Shown here one piece after another: positions 14,349-23,553 of a stretch of DNA of 35,029 nucleotides. The notes under the pieces were generated by a model that was not told the DNA's origin, ran no database searches, and saw only the letters and a list, made by a program, of their open reading frames with translations. This DNA comes from Candidatus Acidiferrum typicum. Its GTDB lineage: Bacteria > Acidobacteriota > Terriglobia > Acidiferrales > UBA7541. Within the stretch, counting starts at the first letter, position 1, and each line of letters begins with the position of its first letter. The translations under genes were made by a program, and so were the position numbers. The stretch covers positions 1-35,029 of the forward strand of contig DLMH01000031.1 in assembly GCA_002478115.1 (NCBI GenBank), in the 5' to 3' direction.

Positions 14349-15113
14349 TCAACCGCCTGTAAGCCTCTTGCGGCCCTCATCCATCAGCATAACGAGGGCA
14401 GGCATGTGAGGCGCCAATTTCGTCGCTATGTCAGTAGCCTTATTGGCGATGCTAGCCAACTTTTCCCCACAGTCAAATATATATTTCCAGTTCCGTCTCT
14501 CCACGGGTTCATGGGTTTCTGCGACTATGGCTTCGAGCGCCTTGAACGATTCAAGTTTCTCGCGGCCAGTGAGTTCCATGCTCTGGTCGAGTAAAGCACC
14601 AATTTCTTTCAGACTAGTTCCCGTATCACCCATTTGTCCGATGTTCTGAATCGAGTTGCCCGTTGCAATCGCTTGATTCTCAATGGTCACGGAACCATAG
14701 AAATTCTGGTGCGACGCACCACCGTTGCGGGTGGCCGGCCAGTCCCTCATAGAATGCACTCCAAATGCACGGATCTCCTCACGTACGGCCTTAATGCACT
14801 CCTCCGCCATGGCGCAATCGCTCTCAAACCTTGCCCTGTCCGCCGACGAGACATTCGTGACGGGCCGAGGGCCTCGATAATTGTATGGTAGCGTTCTGGC
14901 GGCCACCGGCGCTCGGAAAGTCAGGCGTTGGAAGGTAATAATGTGGGGAGAATCTGGGGGTAAGAATCTTTGAAATAACGCGGACGTAGTGTCGCGCCAG
15001 CTGACGAATTGAGGGTTCTTCCAATCTAAGCGGCGCACGCTCTGAAGTTTTACCAATAGTTCATCAAGAAGGTTTGTCGCCCCTGCTTCTTGTAGTTGGT
15101 CCTGCATGGTCAA
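14349..15113 (-). CDS. Unrecognised accessory protein with a polar repeat-like linker
   Basis: A 254-aa soluble protein, no signal or membrane segment. The N-terminal ~65 residues (LLDELLVKLQSVRRLDWKN, FVSWRDTTSALFQRFLPPDSPHIITFQRL) form a helical module with a W..W...T..L..RF...SPH pattern. I have an impression of similar modules in accessory proteins but cannot name a family. Residues ~95-125 are helical. Residues ~145-170 (FYGSVTIENQAIATGNSIQN) have the Asn/Gly/Ile pattern of a short beta-solenoid-like linker. The C-terminus is helical (SLKEIGALLDQSMELTGREKLESFKALEAIVAET). It is transcribed against the neighbouring accessory genes. The role is unknown. Confidence 0.68.
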   Translation of the reverse strand: MTMQDQLQEAGATNLLDELLVKLQSVRRLDWKNPQFVSWRDTTSALFQRFLPPDSPHIITFQRLTFRAPVAARTLPYNYRGPRPVTNVSSADRARFESDCAMAEECIKAVREEIRAFGVHSMRDWPATRNGGASHQNFYGSVTIENQAIATGNSIQNIGQMGDTGTSLKEIGALLDQSMELTGREKLESFKALEAIVAETHEPVERRNWKYIFDCGEKLASIANKATDIATKLAPHMPALVMLMDEGRKRLTGG

Positions 15114-15466
15114 GCGTTATAAACCTCTTCGCCAGAGGGTATCTGAAGGAAAAGCGAAAGAAAAGCCGTCCCTATGTAGTAATTTGACTTAAACATAACC
15201 GCTCTTGCTGGTTCGAAATGGCGGGTGAGGCAGAGAGTTGTTTGGATTGCTGGCTGTAGGGGCGGGTGACCCACAGGAGAGCAGGCCACCCGCCGGCAAA
15301 CATCACCTCAGGAGAACCATTGAACGAGGGCGCACGTGGGTTGACTCTGGCGATGATCGGGTGTATTTGAACTGCGCTTCCATCGCTGCGCGCGAGGGAA
15401 GGAAGTCTTCGATCAGGATGGCGGATTCGACGCGCAGCAGGTCATCTGCGAGGAGAGAGACACAAA
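15114..15466. other. Non-coding gap with a duplicated motif and a large hairpin
   Basis: This 353-bp gap holds ATGGCGGGTGAGGCAGAGAG (15218-15237), a close copy of 11961-11980 extending about 40 bases, followed by a TGTAGGGG-edged hairpin (15254-15299) with GGCGGGTG pairing to CACCCGCC. On the minus strand 15340-15466 an open frame lacking a start reads ADDLLRVESAILIEDFLPS. It may be a remnant but is too short to call. Confidence 0.5.
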
Positions 15467-15835
15467 ATGGAAAAGACGGATTACAAGCTCACTCAGGTGA
15501 GTGTCGTTATGCTGGGAGTTCAGGATGTGGCGCGGGCGCTGGGCTTCTACCGCGACAAATTGGGCCTGGAGGTCCAGCGTGAGATCCCTGGATTTGCTTT
15601 CCTAAACGGTGGCGGGATCACCTTGTGCCTCAGCGAGGCCGCCGTCAAAGCGCGTGGGCAGGTTGCCGGTGCGGGCGAGGTCGTCTTCTCTGTGCAGGAC
15701 GTAGGTGCCGCCTATGAGGCGCTAAAAGGAAAGGGAGTCCAGTTCACTCACGAGCCGCGAAGCATCACGCCTACCGCGCGGGTCGCCAACTTCGATGACC
15801 CTGACGGAAATCACCTCTCCGTCTATGGGCCTTGA
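15467..15835 (+). CDS. VOC-superfamily (glyoxalase/bleomycin-resistance-like) protein
   Basis: A 122-aa single VOC module with two beta-alpha-beta-beta-beta halves: VSVVMLGVQDVARALGFYRDKLGLEV, then GEVVFSVQDVGAAYEALKGKG and VANFDDPDGNHLSVYGP. The usual metal ligands of VOC enzymes are not evident. The first strand has no His, and the DPDGN turn is followed by HLSV, not the common xxEL. A metal-independent binding protein or isomerase is therefore as likely as glyoxalase-type chemistry. The substrate cannot be inferred. GAGGAG lies about 13 bases upstream of the ATG. The gene stands alone downstream of the accessory patch. Confidence 0.85.
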   Translation: MEKTDYKLTQVSVVMLGVQDVARALGFYRDKLGLEVQREIPGFAFLNGGGITLCLSEAAVKARGQVAGAGEVVFSVQDVGAAYEALKGKGVQFTHEPRSITPTARVANFDDPDGNHLSVYGP

Positions 15836-15952
15836 TTCCGCGGGCGCGTGGCACAGGCTTAGCACGTTGCAGCGGAATCGAGTCAGCAGAATCGTGACGA
15901 CGAGGAGAAGGGCGGTGAGTTATAATCGGGCAGCGCAGTGTGTACGCTGCAA

Positions 15953-17176
15953 ATGAAACCAACAGGGGATAGCGTCTCGCGCGTCATTTCCGGCGTTCCG
16001 GAAGCCACCATCGACAAATCCAAGCGGGAGTTTCTGCGCGCAGCTATGGCGTTGCTCGCCGGCCTGAATCTACCCAGAACGTCCCTGGCCGGCGGAGGCC
16101 TACACGGGACCGGCGGCTCCGGGCAGCGGGTGGTGATAGTGGTTTTTGGCGGCGTCCGCCGCGCCGAAACCTTTTCACCGCAGGGATTGGTGAACATTCC
16201 GCACTTGTCGGGAGACTTGCTTCCCCAATCGTTGTTCTATCGCGACGCCCGCAATGAAGGCGTGACCGCGCATTTCAACGCCATCTCCAGCATGCTGACC
16301 GGCAACTGGCAGCGCGTGGATGACTGGGGCAAGCTCGCGCCCACCACGCCAACGCTGTTCGAGCAGTTTCGCAAGGGACTGGGCGCGGCGCAGAGCGACA
16401 CGTGGGTCGTGGCCAGCAACAAAGCGCTCACGAACCTGATCGGGGCCAGCTCGGCCACAGATTATGGCCCGATGTACGGCGCCAACGTGGTCTTCCCGAA
16501 GCAGCTTATGGTAGCGGCGGTGGCCAACGCCTTGCGAGCGGGACGCAGCCGCAACATGGCGGATCGCGAAAAGATCGAGGCGGAGCTGCAAAGCATGCTG
16601 GAAGCGGGCAACTACGAAGGCCTGGGATGGAGCGTGTTCGACGGGGCCGAGCGGCTGGATCCGCGCGTGCGCGCCACCATTGAAGAGGCCATTACGTCCT
16701 TTGTGCGCAGCGGCGGCCCCACTTCAGGCGACGAACTGACGTTCCTGGTGAGCCGCGAGGTCATGCGTAAATTTTCACCGCGCCTTCTGGTGGTCATCTT
16801 TTCGGATGTGGAAGTGGCGCACTTTGGCTCCTACGCGATGCACGTCGGGGGCATACGGACCGGCGACCGGCTCAGCTACCAGATGTGGCAGGAAATACAG
16901 GCCAACTCCGAATATAAGGGCAAGACCACCATGGTGGTTATGCCGGAGTTTGGGCGCGATCCAGATGGCTCGACGACCAATGGCTTTTTCAACCATCGCG
17001 GCGACACCGAGTCCACCCGGGGCACGTGGATGATGGCGTTGGGCGCGGCGGTCGAGAAGCCTCAGATTATTGAACGGCCCATCCGCCACGTGGATCTCTG
17101 CGCCACACTCGGGGACCTGCTGGGGTGTCCGCCGATGGATTCACAGGGCGTACGGCTGAAGGAGTTGCGAGGCTAA
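15953..17176 (+). CDS. Exported alkaline-phosphatase-superfamily (DUF1501/sulfatase-like) protein
   Basis: A ~407-aa protein. The start is taken at the ATG at 15953; an in-frame GTG at 15938 adds five residues, and neither has a strong ribosome site. A Tat-like motif with Lys-Arg in place of Arg-Arg (KREFLRAAMALLAGLNL, from about residue 18) suggests periplasmic export. The body has features of the alkaline phosphatase superfamily: opening strand RVVIVVFGGVRRAETFS, late strand LLVVIFSDVEVAHFGSYAMH, and MVVMPEFGRDPDG...GFFNHRG as in DUF1501 proteins. The first-strand metal Asp (usually in DG) is replaced by Gly-Gly, so hydrolase activity is uncertain. It ends in a typical tail (HVDLCATLGDLLG). 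The next gene begins 34 bases downstream, which suggests a two-gene operon. Confidence 0.75.
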   Translation: MKPTGDSVSRVISGVPEATIDKSKREFLRAAMALLAGLNLPRTSLAGGGLHGTGGSGQRVVIVVFGGVRRAETFSPQGLVNIPHLSGDLLPQSLFYRDARNEGVTAHFNAISSMLTGNWQRVDDWGKLAPTTPTLFEQFRKGLGAAQSDTWVVASNKALTNLIGASSATDYGPMYGANVVFPKQLMVAAVANALRAGRSRNMADREKIEAELQSMLEAGNYEGLGWSVFDGAERLDPRVRATIEEAITSFVRSGGPTSGDELTFLVSREVMRKFSPRLLVVIFSDVEVAHFGSYAMHVGGIRTGDRLSYQMWQEIQANSEYKGKTTMVVMPEFGRDPDGSTTNGFFNHRGDTESTRGTWMMALGAAVEKPQIIERPIRHVDLCATLGDLLGCPPMDSQGVRLKELRG

Positions 17177-17210
17177 ATCGCGCGTCCCAGGTGTGGGGAA
17201 AGGTTGCGAA

Positions 17211-18509
17211 GTGACTACGCAGGTCCAGGAAAAGCTGCCGGAAGAACTTCAAGACGCCTTGGACAAGGGCTTGCTGAAGCGCCTGCCGATTACTTTCCAG
17301 CCCGTTACCCGGCAGCAACTGCGGGAATGGGACACCCTGTTTCCCTACGAACGCCAGTCGATTCTGCGGTTGCTTCTCTATCTGGCGAGTTTGAACGAAC
17401 AGCAGCTCGCGGAACTTTTCCGAGAGGTGGTTCAGCTCGAGGAGAAGATGGGTGTGCGCGGCTGGCAGTTCTCCACCGAGGAGCAGACCATCCTGAATGC
17501 GTCGCTGCTGGCGCGCTCGCGCTACTACCAGGAATGGCGCAAAGCGGTGCAAAAGGTCTTCGACGCAGCCGATCAGCAAGCCGGGAGCGAGAAGAGCGCC
17601 GACGCCGGGGGCAATCGGCTCATCCTGTTGATCATGCCTCAGGTTCTACCGCTGGAGCGCGCGAAGGTCTGGGAAAGATGGCAAGGGGTCGGGCGTCCCG
17701 TGCGACTGGATCTGGCGATGTCGCGCGAGAGTGGGAGTCCCGCGGAAGTGCTTCTCGGTGGATCCAGCACGGGTGAAGGTGGACGACTATTGGAAGTGGT
17801 GTCGCGCCGGCCCAACGCTTCCTCTGCGGACTGTTGGGTTCTGGACGCTGGATCGAATCTTGTGGACTGCGCACTGAGGCAGGAGCCCTCCGGTGCTGGC
17901 GCTCCGTCAGCCACGCTGCTCAGCCATGAACGACTCGCCACGCTGCGCCAGAATTTCTCGCGCGAAGTGAACTCCATGCGAAAGGATTTGGCTGACGCCG
18001 ACGCCGTGTTCGATCGTTTGCGCAAGGCTGACGTCACGGCGTGGTGTCCGCCGGAGGTGGCACAGGTACCGGTGATTCGGGAGTTCCTGCGGTCGCTCTA
18101 CCTCAGCGGCAACGGGGCGTTAATCTTCTCGAATTCTTTCGTCGAGTGGAGCGCCTCCGAGGCTTTTCGCCGGGCGCGGCCTGCGTTCGTGATGGCGCAG
18201 TTCGGGGTGAGGAGCAAGCCGAAGCCCTTCACCAGCGTGGCCGTGTTCGATAACCCGGATGAGGTGAACCCGCTTCCGGCCGTGGACGACTTGCCGGGCA
18301 GCGCGCTGGACGCGCAGGTGCTGGCGTTGTATGTGTGGCTGGCCGCGAGCCGCTATGACGAATACCGGCGAAACACCGCGTGCCTGTGCATCGCCGAGAG
18401 CTTGTCCGAAGCCTATATCGTGGCTCCGCCGGAGTTTGCGCTGTGGCGCGAGGCCGAACCCGTCACGCTGGACCGCCTCCGTGCGACGCTGACTCACTGG
18501 CTGGCGTGA
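17211..18509 (+). CDS. Unknown 432-aa protein paired with the phosphatase-like gene
   Basis: I choose GTG at 17211 because AAAGG lies 7 bases upstream; the GTG at 17193 adds six residues but has poor spacing. There is no signal peptide or membrane segment. The N-terminal ~110 residues are helical (EKLPEELQDALDKGLLKRLP, FPYERQSILRLLLYLASLNEQQLAELFREV). Then comes an alpha/beta region (RLILLIMPQVLPLERAKVWERWQ). The C-terminal half has VIREFLRSLYLSGNGALIFSN followed by a segment with FVEWSASEAFRRARP, and ends in TLDRLRATLTHWLA. I do not recognise the family. Tight linkage to the exported phosphatase-like protein suggests a shared role. The strand and spacing support a real gene. Confidence 0.75.
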   Translation: MTTQVQEKLPEELQDALDKGLLKRLPITFQPVTRQQLREWDTLFPYERQSILRLLLYLASLNEQQLAELFREVVQLEEKMGVRGWQFSTEEQTILNASLLARSRYYQEWRKAVQKVFDAADQQAGSEKSADAGGNRLILLIMPQVLPLERAKVWERWQGVGRPVRLDLAMSRESGSPAEVLLGGSSTGEGGRLLEVVSRRPNASSADCWVLDAGSNLVDCALRQEPSGAGAPSATLLSHERLATLRQNFSREVNSMRKDLADADAVFDRLRKADVTAWCPPEVAQVPVIREFLRSLYLSGNGALIFSNSFVEWSASEAFRRARPAFVMAQFGVRSKPKPFTSVAVFDNPDEVNPLPAVDDLPGSALDAQVLALYVWLAASRYDEYRRNTACLCIAESLSEAYIVAPPEFALWREAEPVTLDRLRATLTHWLA

Positions 18510-18647
18510 GCACCCCGCCGCGGGCTGACTCGCCGCTGTTTTCCTGAGCGGAACACGCGGGCGCGCGAAACGCAGCACGCAGCCCTGCACCTCCTTTGCT
18601 TGCCAAGCTCTCAAGCGTGACGCTACACTTCAAATCAAGAGAAACGA

Positions 18648-20444
18648 ATGCGTGAAGGAGAAATTCTTATTGGCGCCGCCAATTACACAAAACTCGCCCT
18701 GATCAGCTTACTGGTATTTTCTCCCCAGGTCTCGGGGCAGGGAATGGCCCAGGGTTCCGGTCCGCCGCCCAGCGCCAAATCGTTCAGGTGCAAAGATCGC
18801 ACGATTCCCCAACTGGTGGACGTTACCGAGAAGTCCGGGATACATTTCTTCCACACTTCTGCTCCCGAGAGCCGCTACATCATCGAATCCATGAGCGGCG
18901 GCGTGTTGCTGCTGGATTACGACCGCGATGGCTGGCTGGATATTTATTTCACCAATGCTCCGACGGTGGAGATGGCGCTCAAGGGGGAAAAGTCCAAGGG
19001 AGCGCTGTATCACAACAATCACGACGGCACGTTTACCGACGTGACCGACAAAGCTGGGATTGGCACTCCCTGCTTCGCCATGGGTGGCGCGGTCGCCGAT
19101 TACGATAACGATGGCTGGCCGGATATCTACGTCACCTGTTATGGGGGCAACGTCCTTTACCACAACAACGGCGATGGCACATTCACGGACGTGACCAAGA
19201 AGGCCGGCGTGGCCGATGGTCGCTGGTCCACCGGAGCAGCCTTTGGCGATTACGACGGCGATGGTTTTGTCGACTTGATGGTCGCCAATTATGTGGACCT
19301 GGACATTCATAACCCGCCGGTGTTCGGCAGCAGCGTCACCTGCAAATTCATGGGCATTGATGTCCAGTGCGGTCCCCGCGGGCTGAAAGGAGCCGGCGAT
19401 TCTCTCTTCCACAACAACGGAGACGGCACCTTCACGGACGTTTCCAAAAAAGCCGGCGTGGATGATCCCGATGGTTATTACGGCCTGACGACCATCTGGG
19501 CCGATTTCAATAACACGGGACGCCCGGATATTTACGTCGCCAACGATTCGACGGCCGGTTTTCTGTACCGCAACGACGGCAACGGGAAATTTACCGACAT
19601 TGGCCTGGAATCAGGCACGGCTCTTGGAGAGGATGGCCACGAGCAAGCGGAAATGGGCCTGGCCGTGGGAGATTACCTGCACACCGGGCGGCCCGCCCTG
19701 GCGGTGACGGATTTCTCCATGGACAACACGGCCCTTTACCGCAACGACGGCAACTGGGATTTTCAGGAGGTCGCTTACGCCTCGGGCATCGGCCTGCCGT
19801 CCGTCCCGTGGGTGAAATGGGGCATTGCGTTTGTGGATCTGGATAACGACGGATGGCTTGACTTGGTGACTGTCAACGGCCACGTCTATCCGCAAGCAGA
19901 CAAACTGGCATCCGGCGCGAAGTATCGCGAACCGAAGCTGGTCTATTACAACCAGGGGGATGGCACATTCTGCGATGCCAGCGAGCAGTCAGGACCGGCG
20001 ATAGTCAGGCCCAATGTATCGCGAGGGCTCGCCGTCGGGGATCTTTTCAACGACGGCAATATGGATTTGGTGGTGGAAGAATTGACCGGGACTCCGCTGG
20101 TGCTCCGAAATCCGGGAATTCCCGGCAACCATTGGGTGAGTTTTGAGCTGGCGGGCACGAAGAGCAACCGCATGGCCATCGGGGCCCGTCTGAAAATTGT
20201 TGCCGGCGGAATGACGCAGACCGAAGAGATCCACAGTGGCGGCAGCTATATTTCGCAGAGCGATCAACGCGTGCACTTTGGTCTGGGCAAAGCGACGAAG
20301 ATTGACAGTCTGGAAATTCGCTGGCCCTCCGGCAAAGTGGAAACCATCAAGGATTTGGAAGCTGATAAGTTTTACAGCGTTCTGGAAGGGGAGGGCATCG
20401 TGCCGCGCGCCAAGATTCTTCCCTCCGCAGCCAAAAAGCAGTAG
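18648..20444 (+). CDS. Exported CRTAC1-like FG-GAP/VCBS and ASPIC/UnbV repeat protein
   Basis: A 598-aa secreted protein. The N-terminal hydrophobic stretch (TKLALISLLVFSPQVSGQGMA) is a probable Sec signal. I count seven beta-propeller (FG-GAP/VCBS) units, most with an Asp-rich Ca-binding loop: DYDRDGWLD, DYDNDGWPD, DYDGDGFVD, DFNNTGRPD, a degenerate DYLHTGRPA, DLDNDGWLD and DLFNDGNMD. Each is typically followed by LYHNNGDGTFTDVT-like turns. A Cys pair (VTCKFMGIDVQCGPRGLKG) matches the CRTAC1 subgroup. Residues ~520-585 are the ASPIC/UnbV domain (GARLKIVAGGMTQTEEIHSG, HFGLGKATKIDSLEIRWPSG). Such proteins are abundant in Acidobacteriota and are thought to act in surface binding; the ligand is unknown. 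It appears monocistronic. Confidence 0.93.
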   Translation: MREGEILIGAANYTKLALISLLVFSPQVSGQGMAQGSGPPPSAKSFRCKDRTIPQLVDVTEKSGIHFFHTSAPESRYIIESMSGGVLLLDYDRDGWLDIYFTNAPTVEMALKGEKSKGALYHNNHDGTFTDVTDKAGIGTPCFAMGGAVADYDNDGWPDIYVTCYGGNVLYHNNGDGTFTDVTKKAGVADGRWSTGAAFGDYDGDGFVDLMVANYVDLDIHNPPVFGSSVTCKFMGIDVQCGPRGLKGAGDSLFHNNGDGTFTDVSKKAGVDDPDGYYGLTTIWADFNNTGRPDIYVANDSTAGFLYRNDGNGKFTDIGLESGTALGEDGHEQAEMGLAVGDYLHTGRPALAVTDFSMDNTALYRNDGNWDFQEVAYASGIGLPSVPWVKWGIAFVDLDNDGWLDLVTVNGHVYPQADKLASGAKYREPKLVYYNQGDGTFCDASEQSGPAIVRPNVSRGLAVGDLFNDGNMDLVVEELTGTPLVLRNPGIPGNHWVSFELAGTKSNRMAIGARLKIVAGGMTQTEEIHSGGSYISQSDQRVHFGLGKATKIDSLEIRWPSGKVETIKDLEADKFYSVLEGEGIVPRAKILPSAAKKQ

Positions 20445-20636
20445 CGGCCAGGTACCTGGTCAGTTTCCGGTAAGAGCGTTTACCAAGACTTAGGCGGTGC
20501 TCTGGGGAACGAGCTGGTAACTTCGATGGGCCTGTCTCCGTATTGACCTGCAGGAACCGAGGAACGTTGATTCTGGTCTGGCGTGCGCTACAACAACGCA
20601 GCACGGTCCGACTGAGGCACCCTTGAGGAGCACTTT

Positions 20637-21623
20637 ATGAAAGCGATTGTACGCACGCAATACGGACCACCGGATGTGCTGCAGTTCACGGAGGTAGAAA
20701 AACCTACCCCCAAGGACAATGAGGTCTTGATAAAACTTTACGCGGCATCGGTAAATCCACTGGACTTGTTCCAGATGAGAGGTGCGCCGATGCTCCGGTC
20801 GATCCCGGGGCTGCGCACACCAAAACACCAGGTCCTCGGAGTTGATATAGCAGGGCGGGTTGAGGCGGTTGGCAGCAACGTAACCCAGTTCAAACCAGGA
20901 GACGAGGTGTTCGGGGTTGGGGGAAAAGGCTTCGCAGGGGGCGGGTTTGCCGAATACGTGTGTGCTGCTGAAGATAAATTGGCGCTGAAGCCAGCCAACA
21001 GTTCGTTTGAGGACGCCGCATCCGTACCGGTGGCGGCACTCACCGCTCTTCAGGGTCTTCGTGATAAGGGACGCATCCAGCCCGGCCAGAAGGTTCTGAT
21101 TGATGGCGCGTCTGGCGGTGTGGGTACGTTTGCGGTCCAGATTGCCAAATCGTTCGGGGCTGAAGTCACTGCCGTGTGCAGCGCCAGGAATGTGGACACG
21201 GCGCGAAGGATTGGCGCAGACCACGTCATTGATTACACGCGGGAAGATTTCACGCGGAGTGGGCAGCGTTACGATCTGATCCTGGGTGCCAACGTCCATC
21301 ATTCGATTTTCGATTACATGCGCGCGCTGAGTCAGAACGGAATTTATGTCGTCGTCGGAGGCGGCTTGGCTCGAATTTTCCAAGCGATGTTACTCGGACC
21401 TTTACTATCGCGGATCGGGAGCAAGAAGACGTGCTTCTTTATCGCGAATATCAACCAGAAGGATTTGGTTTTTCTGAAAGATCTTCTTGCAGCCGGAAAA
21501 GTTGTACCCGTCATCGATAGACGTTACCCGTTGAGCGACGCGGCTGAAGCTCTGCGTTATCTTGAAGAAAGACACGCGCGAGGGAAAGTCGTATTAACCG
21601 TCGAACATAGTAATGACACTTAA
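20637..21623 (+). CDS. MDR-family NADPH:quinone oxidoreductase / zinc-independent alcohol dehydrogenase
   Basis: A 328-aa cytosolic medium-chain dehydrogenase. The N-terminal GroES-like domain (MKAIVRTQYGPPDVLQFTEVE, ASVNPLDLFQMRG, LGVDIAGRVEAVGSNVTQFKPGDEVFG) lacks the catalytic-zinc Cys/His set, as in quinone oxidoreductases. The Rossmann domain has KVLIDGASGGVGTFAVQIAK, the NAD(P)-binding AxGGVGxxAxQxAK motif, followed by GADHVIDY. The ARNVDTAR loop after the second strand suggests NADPH preference. The product likely reduces quinones or enones. GAGGAG lies 7 bases upstream of the ATG, a strong ribosome site. There is no close co-directional partner, so the gene is probably monocistronic. 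Confidence 0.92.
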   Translation: MKAIVRTQYGPPDVLQFTEVEKPTPKDNEVLIKLYAASVNPLDLFQMRGAPMLRSIPGLRTPKHQVLGVDIAGRVEAVGSNVTQFKPGDEVFGVGGKGFAGGGFAEYVCAAEDKLALKPANSSFEDAASVPVAALTALQGLRDKGRIQPGQKVLIDGASGGVGTFAVQIAKSFGAEVTAVCSARNVDTARRIGADHVIDYTREDFTRSGQRYDLILGANVHHSIFDYMRALSQNGIYVVVGGGLARIFQAMLLGPLLSRIGSKKTCFFIANINQKDLVFLKDLLAAGKVVPVIDRRYPLSDAAEALRYLEERHARGKVVLTVEHSNDT

Positions 21624-21931
21624 AAAGGAGCTGCGCCAGACCGCTATTCATAACGGCAGGTGAGCTTGGTAGTTCGCGGTCCGAAGTCGTTGAAGCAGGG
21701 AACTGCGCCGCCGCATGCAACTGGCCAGGCCTCTTCTCCCGCTGCTAATTCCTGGTCGCCTAATCGGGAACTGACCCGCCGCCAACGCCCAGGGGCGCTT
21801 GACGAGGCGATGCGCATTCTATATCGTCATCGCAAAAGTGGAGTGGAGATCGGCACCGATAGACGGGCAGGGATTTTAGTTTCATCGCTCCTTGTACGGA
21901 AACAATCATCCGAGGAAATCGAGGGCTCATC
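21624..21931. other. Spacer upstream of glpK, no feature identified
   Basis: This 308-bp stretch has no supported gene, none of the repeat families and no clear promoter hexamers. A 99-codon frame (21660-21959) crosses it into glpK, but its composition looks non-coding. Any glpK control site would lie here. Confidence 0.4.
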
Positions 21932-23473
21932 ATGCCCATGCGTTACACACTTGCATTAGACGCCGGCACCACCAGCGTTCGCGCGATTCTTTTTGATCAC
22001 AGCGGCCAGATCTCCGCCGTGGCGCAGCGGGAGATCCGGCAAATCTTTCCGCACCCCGGCTGGGTCGAGCATGATCCGGAAGAAATCTGGTCTTCGCAGG
22101 TGGCTGTGGCCATGGAAGCGCTTGGCAGTGTGAGCGCAAGCCCGGGTGACATCGCCGCGATTGGCATCACCAATCAACGGGAGACGAGCATCGTGTGGGA
22201 CCGCGAATCGGGCGAGCCGGTCCACAATGCGATTGTGTGGCAGGATCGCCGCACGGCGGGAATGTGCGATCAGTTGCGCCGCGGCGGGGCCCTGAAAATG
22301 ATTCAGAAGCGCACGGGCCTGCTGTTGGATTCGTATTTCTCCGCAACCAAAGTGAGCTGGATTCTGGACAATGTTGCGGGGGCGCGCAAAAAAGCCGAAC
22401 AAGGCAAGCTGGCTTTCGGTACGGTGGACAGTTGGCTGGTCTGGAAACTCACCAGCCGCTCGAAACATATCACCGACGCCAGCAATGCCTCGCGCACGCT
22501 GTTGTTGAACATCCATACAGGCGAGTGGGACGCGGAACTGCTAAAGCTTTTTCGCATTCCCGCGAGCATGCTGCCCGAAGTGCGCTCTTCCAGCGAGGTG
22601 TATGGCCACGTAAATTCCACGCTCGGGCTCCAGGACATTGCCATCGGCGGCATCGCGGGGGATCAACAAGCCGCGCTGTTTGGACAGATGTGCATCAAGC
22701 CCGGTGGAACGAAAAGTACCTACGGGACGGGATGCTTCCTGCTGCAAAATACCGGGGCGAAGGCGGTCGACTCCAAAAACCGTCTGCTAACCACGATCGC
22801 CTGGAAAATCGGAGGGAAGACGGATTACGCGCAGGAAGGAAGCGTGTTCATCGGCGGCGCGGTGGTGCAGTGGTTGCGCGACGGCTTGAAGCTAGTGCGT
22901 TCCGCGCCGGAAGTGGACGCACTCGCTGCCACGGTGAAGGACAGTGGAGGACTTTTCCTGGTGCCCGCGTTTGCCGGCCTGGGCGCGCCGCATTGGGATC
23001 CATACGCGCGCGGCCTCCTTATCGGTATCACGCGGGATGCAACGAGCGGGCATGTGGCGCGGGCGGCGCTCGAAGGAGTAGCCTTCCAGGTGGCCGACCT
23101 GCTGGAAGCCATGCAGAGTGACACGGGTAAGAAACTAAGGGAACTGCGCGTGGATGGAGGCCTGACTCGCAGCGAATTGTTGATGCAATTTCAGGCGGAC
23201 ATTTTGGGTATACCAATTGTGCGTCCGGCGGTTACGGAAACAACGGCCTTGGGAGCTGCCTACCTGGCGGGACTTGCGACGGGTTTCTGGAAGAATCTCC
23301 AGGACGAGGCTTCGCAATGGAAGGCGGAAAAAGTGTTCGAGCCTAAGATGCGCCGGGCGCAAGCCGGCGAACTGCGCGCACGCTGGCAGGAAGCGTTGGC
23401 GCGGGCGAAGCAGTGGGAACACCCCGCGGAAAGCGGGAGGAAGGGAAAAAGGAAGAGGAGCAGGGCACGCTAG
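21932..23473 (+). CDS. glpK: Glycerol kinase
   Basis: A 513-aa FGGY-family kinase that phosphorylates glycerol to sn-glycerol 3-phosphate in the cytosol. The N-terminal actin-like fold starts [21 protein letters not shown] with the phosphate-binding loop [36 protein letters not shown] and AIVWQDRRT are glycerol kinase signatures. The ATP half carries [28 protein letters not shown] and the C-terminal [17 protein letters not shown]. The length is close to E. coli GlpK (502 aa) except for a basic tail ([14 protein letters not shown]) not usual in the family. glpD follows on the same strand after 276 bases of hairpin repeats, so the pair likely forms a glycerol-utilisation operon whose spacer has been colonised by repeats. 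No glycerol facilitator gene is visible in the window. Confidence 0.96.
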   Translation: MPMRYTLALDAGTTSVRAILFDHSGQISAVAQREIRQIFPHPGWVEHDPEEIWSSQVAVAMEALGSVSASPGDIAAIGITNQRETSIVWDRESGEPVHNAIVWQDRRTAGMCDQLRRGGALKMIQKRTGLLLDSYFSATKVSWILDNVAGARKKAEQGKLAFGTVDSWLVWKLTSRSKHITDASNASRTLLLNIHTGEWDAELLKLFRIPASMLPEVRSSSEVYGHVNSTLGLQDIAIGGIAGDQQAALFGQMCIKPGGTKSTYGTGCFLLQNTGAKAVDSKNRLLTTIAWKIGGKTDYAQEGSVFIGGAVVQWLRDGLKLVRSAPEVDALAATVKDSGGLFLVPAFAGLGAPHWDPYARGLLIGITRDATSGHVARAALEGVAFQVADLLEAMQSDTGKKLRELRVDGGLTRSELLMQFQADILGIPIVRPAVTETTALGAAYLAGLATGFWKNLQDEASQWKAEKVFEPKMRRAQAGELRARWQEALARAKQWEHPAESGRKGKRKRSRAR

Positions 23474-23504
23474 TGTCGCGTCCCGAAAGTCAGGTGCATT
23501 TCTC

Positions 23505-23535
23505 TCTAGGGGGTCAGGGCTTCAGCCCTGACATA
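23505..23535 (+). repeat. Family A hairpin repeat after glpK
   Basis: CTCTAGGGGGTC edge, stem GTCAGGGC (23513-23520), loop TTCA, stem GCCCTGAC (23525-23532), then ATAC. It has the same edges as A copies at 9261, 10574 and 12199 but a different, still fully paired, stem. Confidence 0.8.
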
Positions 23536-23553
23536 CAGCCTGTCAGTTGAATT

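Noticed and set aside
15340..15466. Minus-strand fragment reading ADDLLRVESAILIEDFLPS upstream of the VOC gene
   Set aside because: Protein-like, but without a start codon or enough length; left as a possible remnant.
21660..21959. A 99-codon frame crossing into glpK
   Set aside because: Non-coding composition, and it overlaps the certain glpK start.
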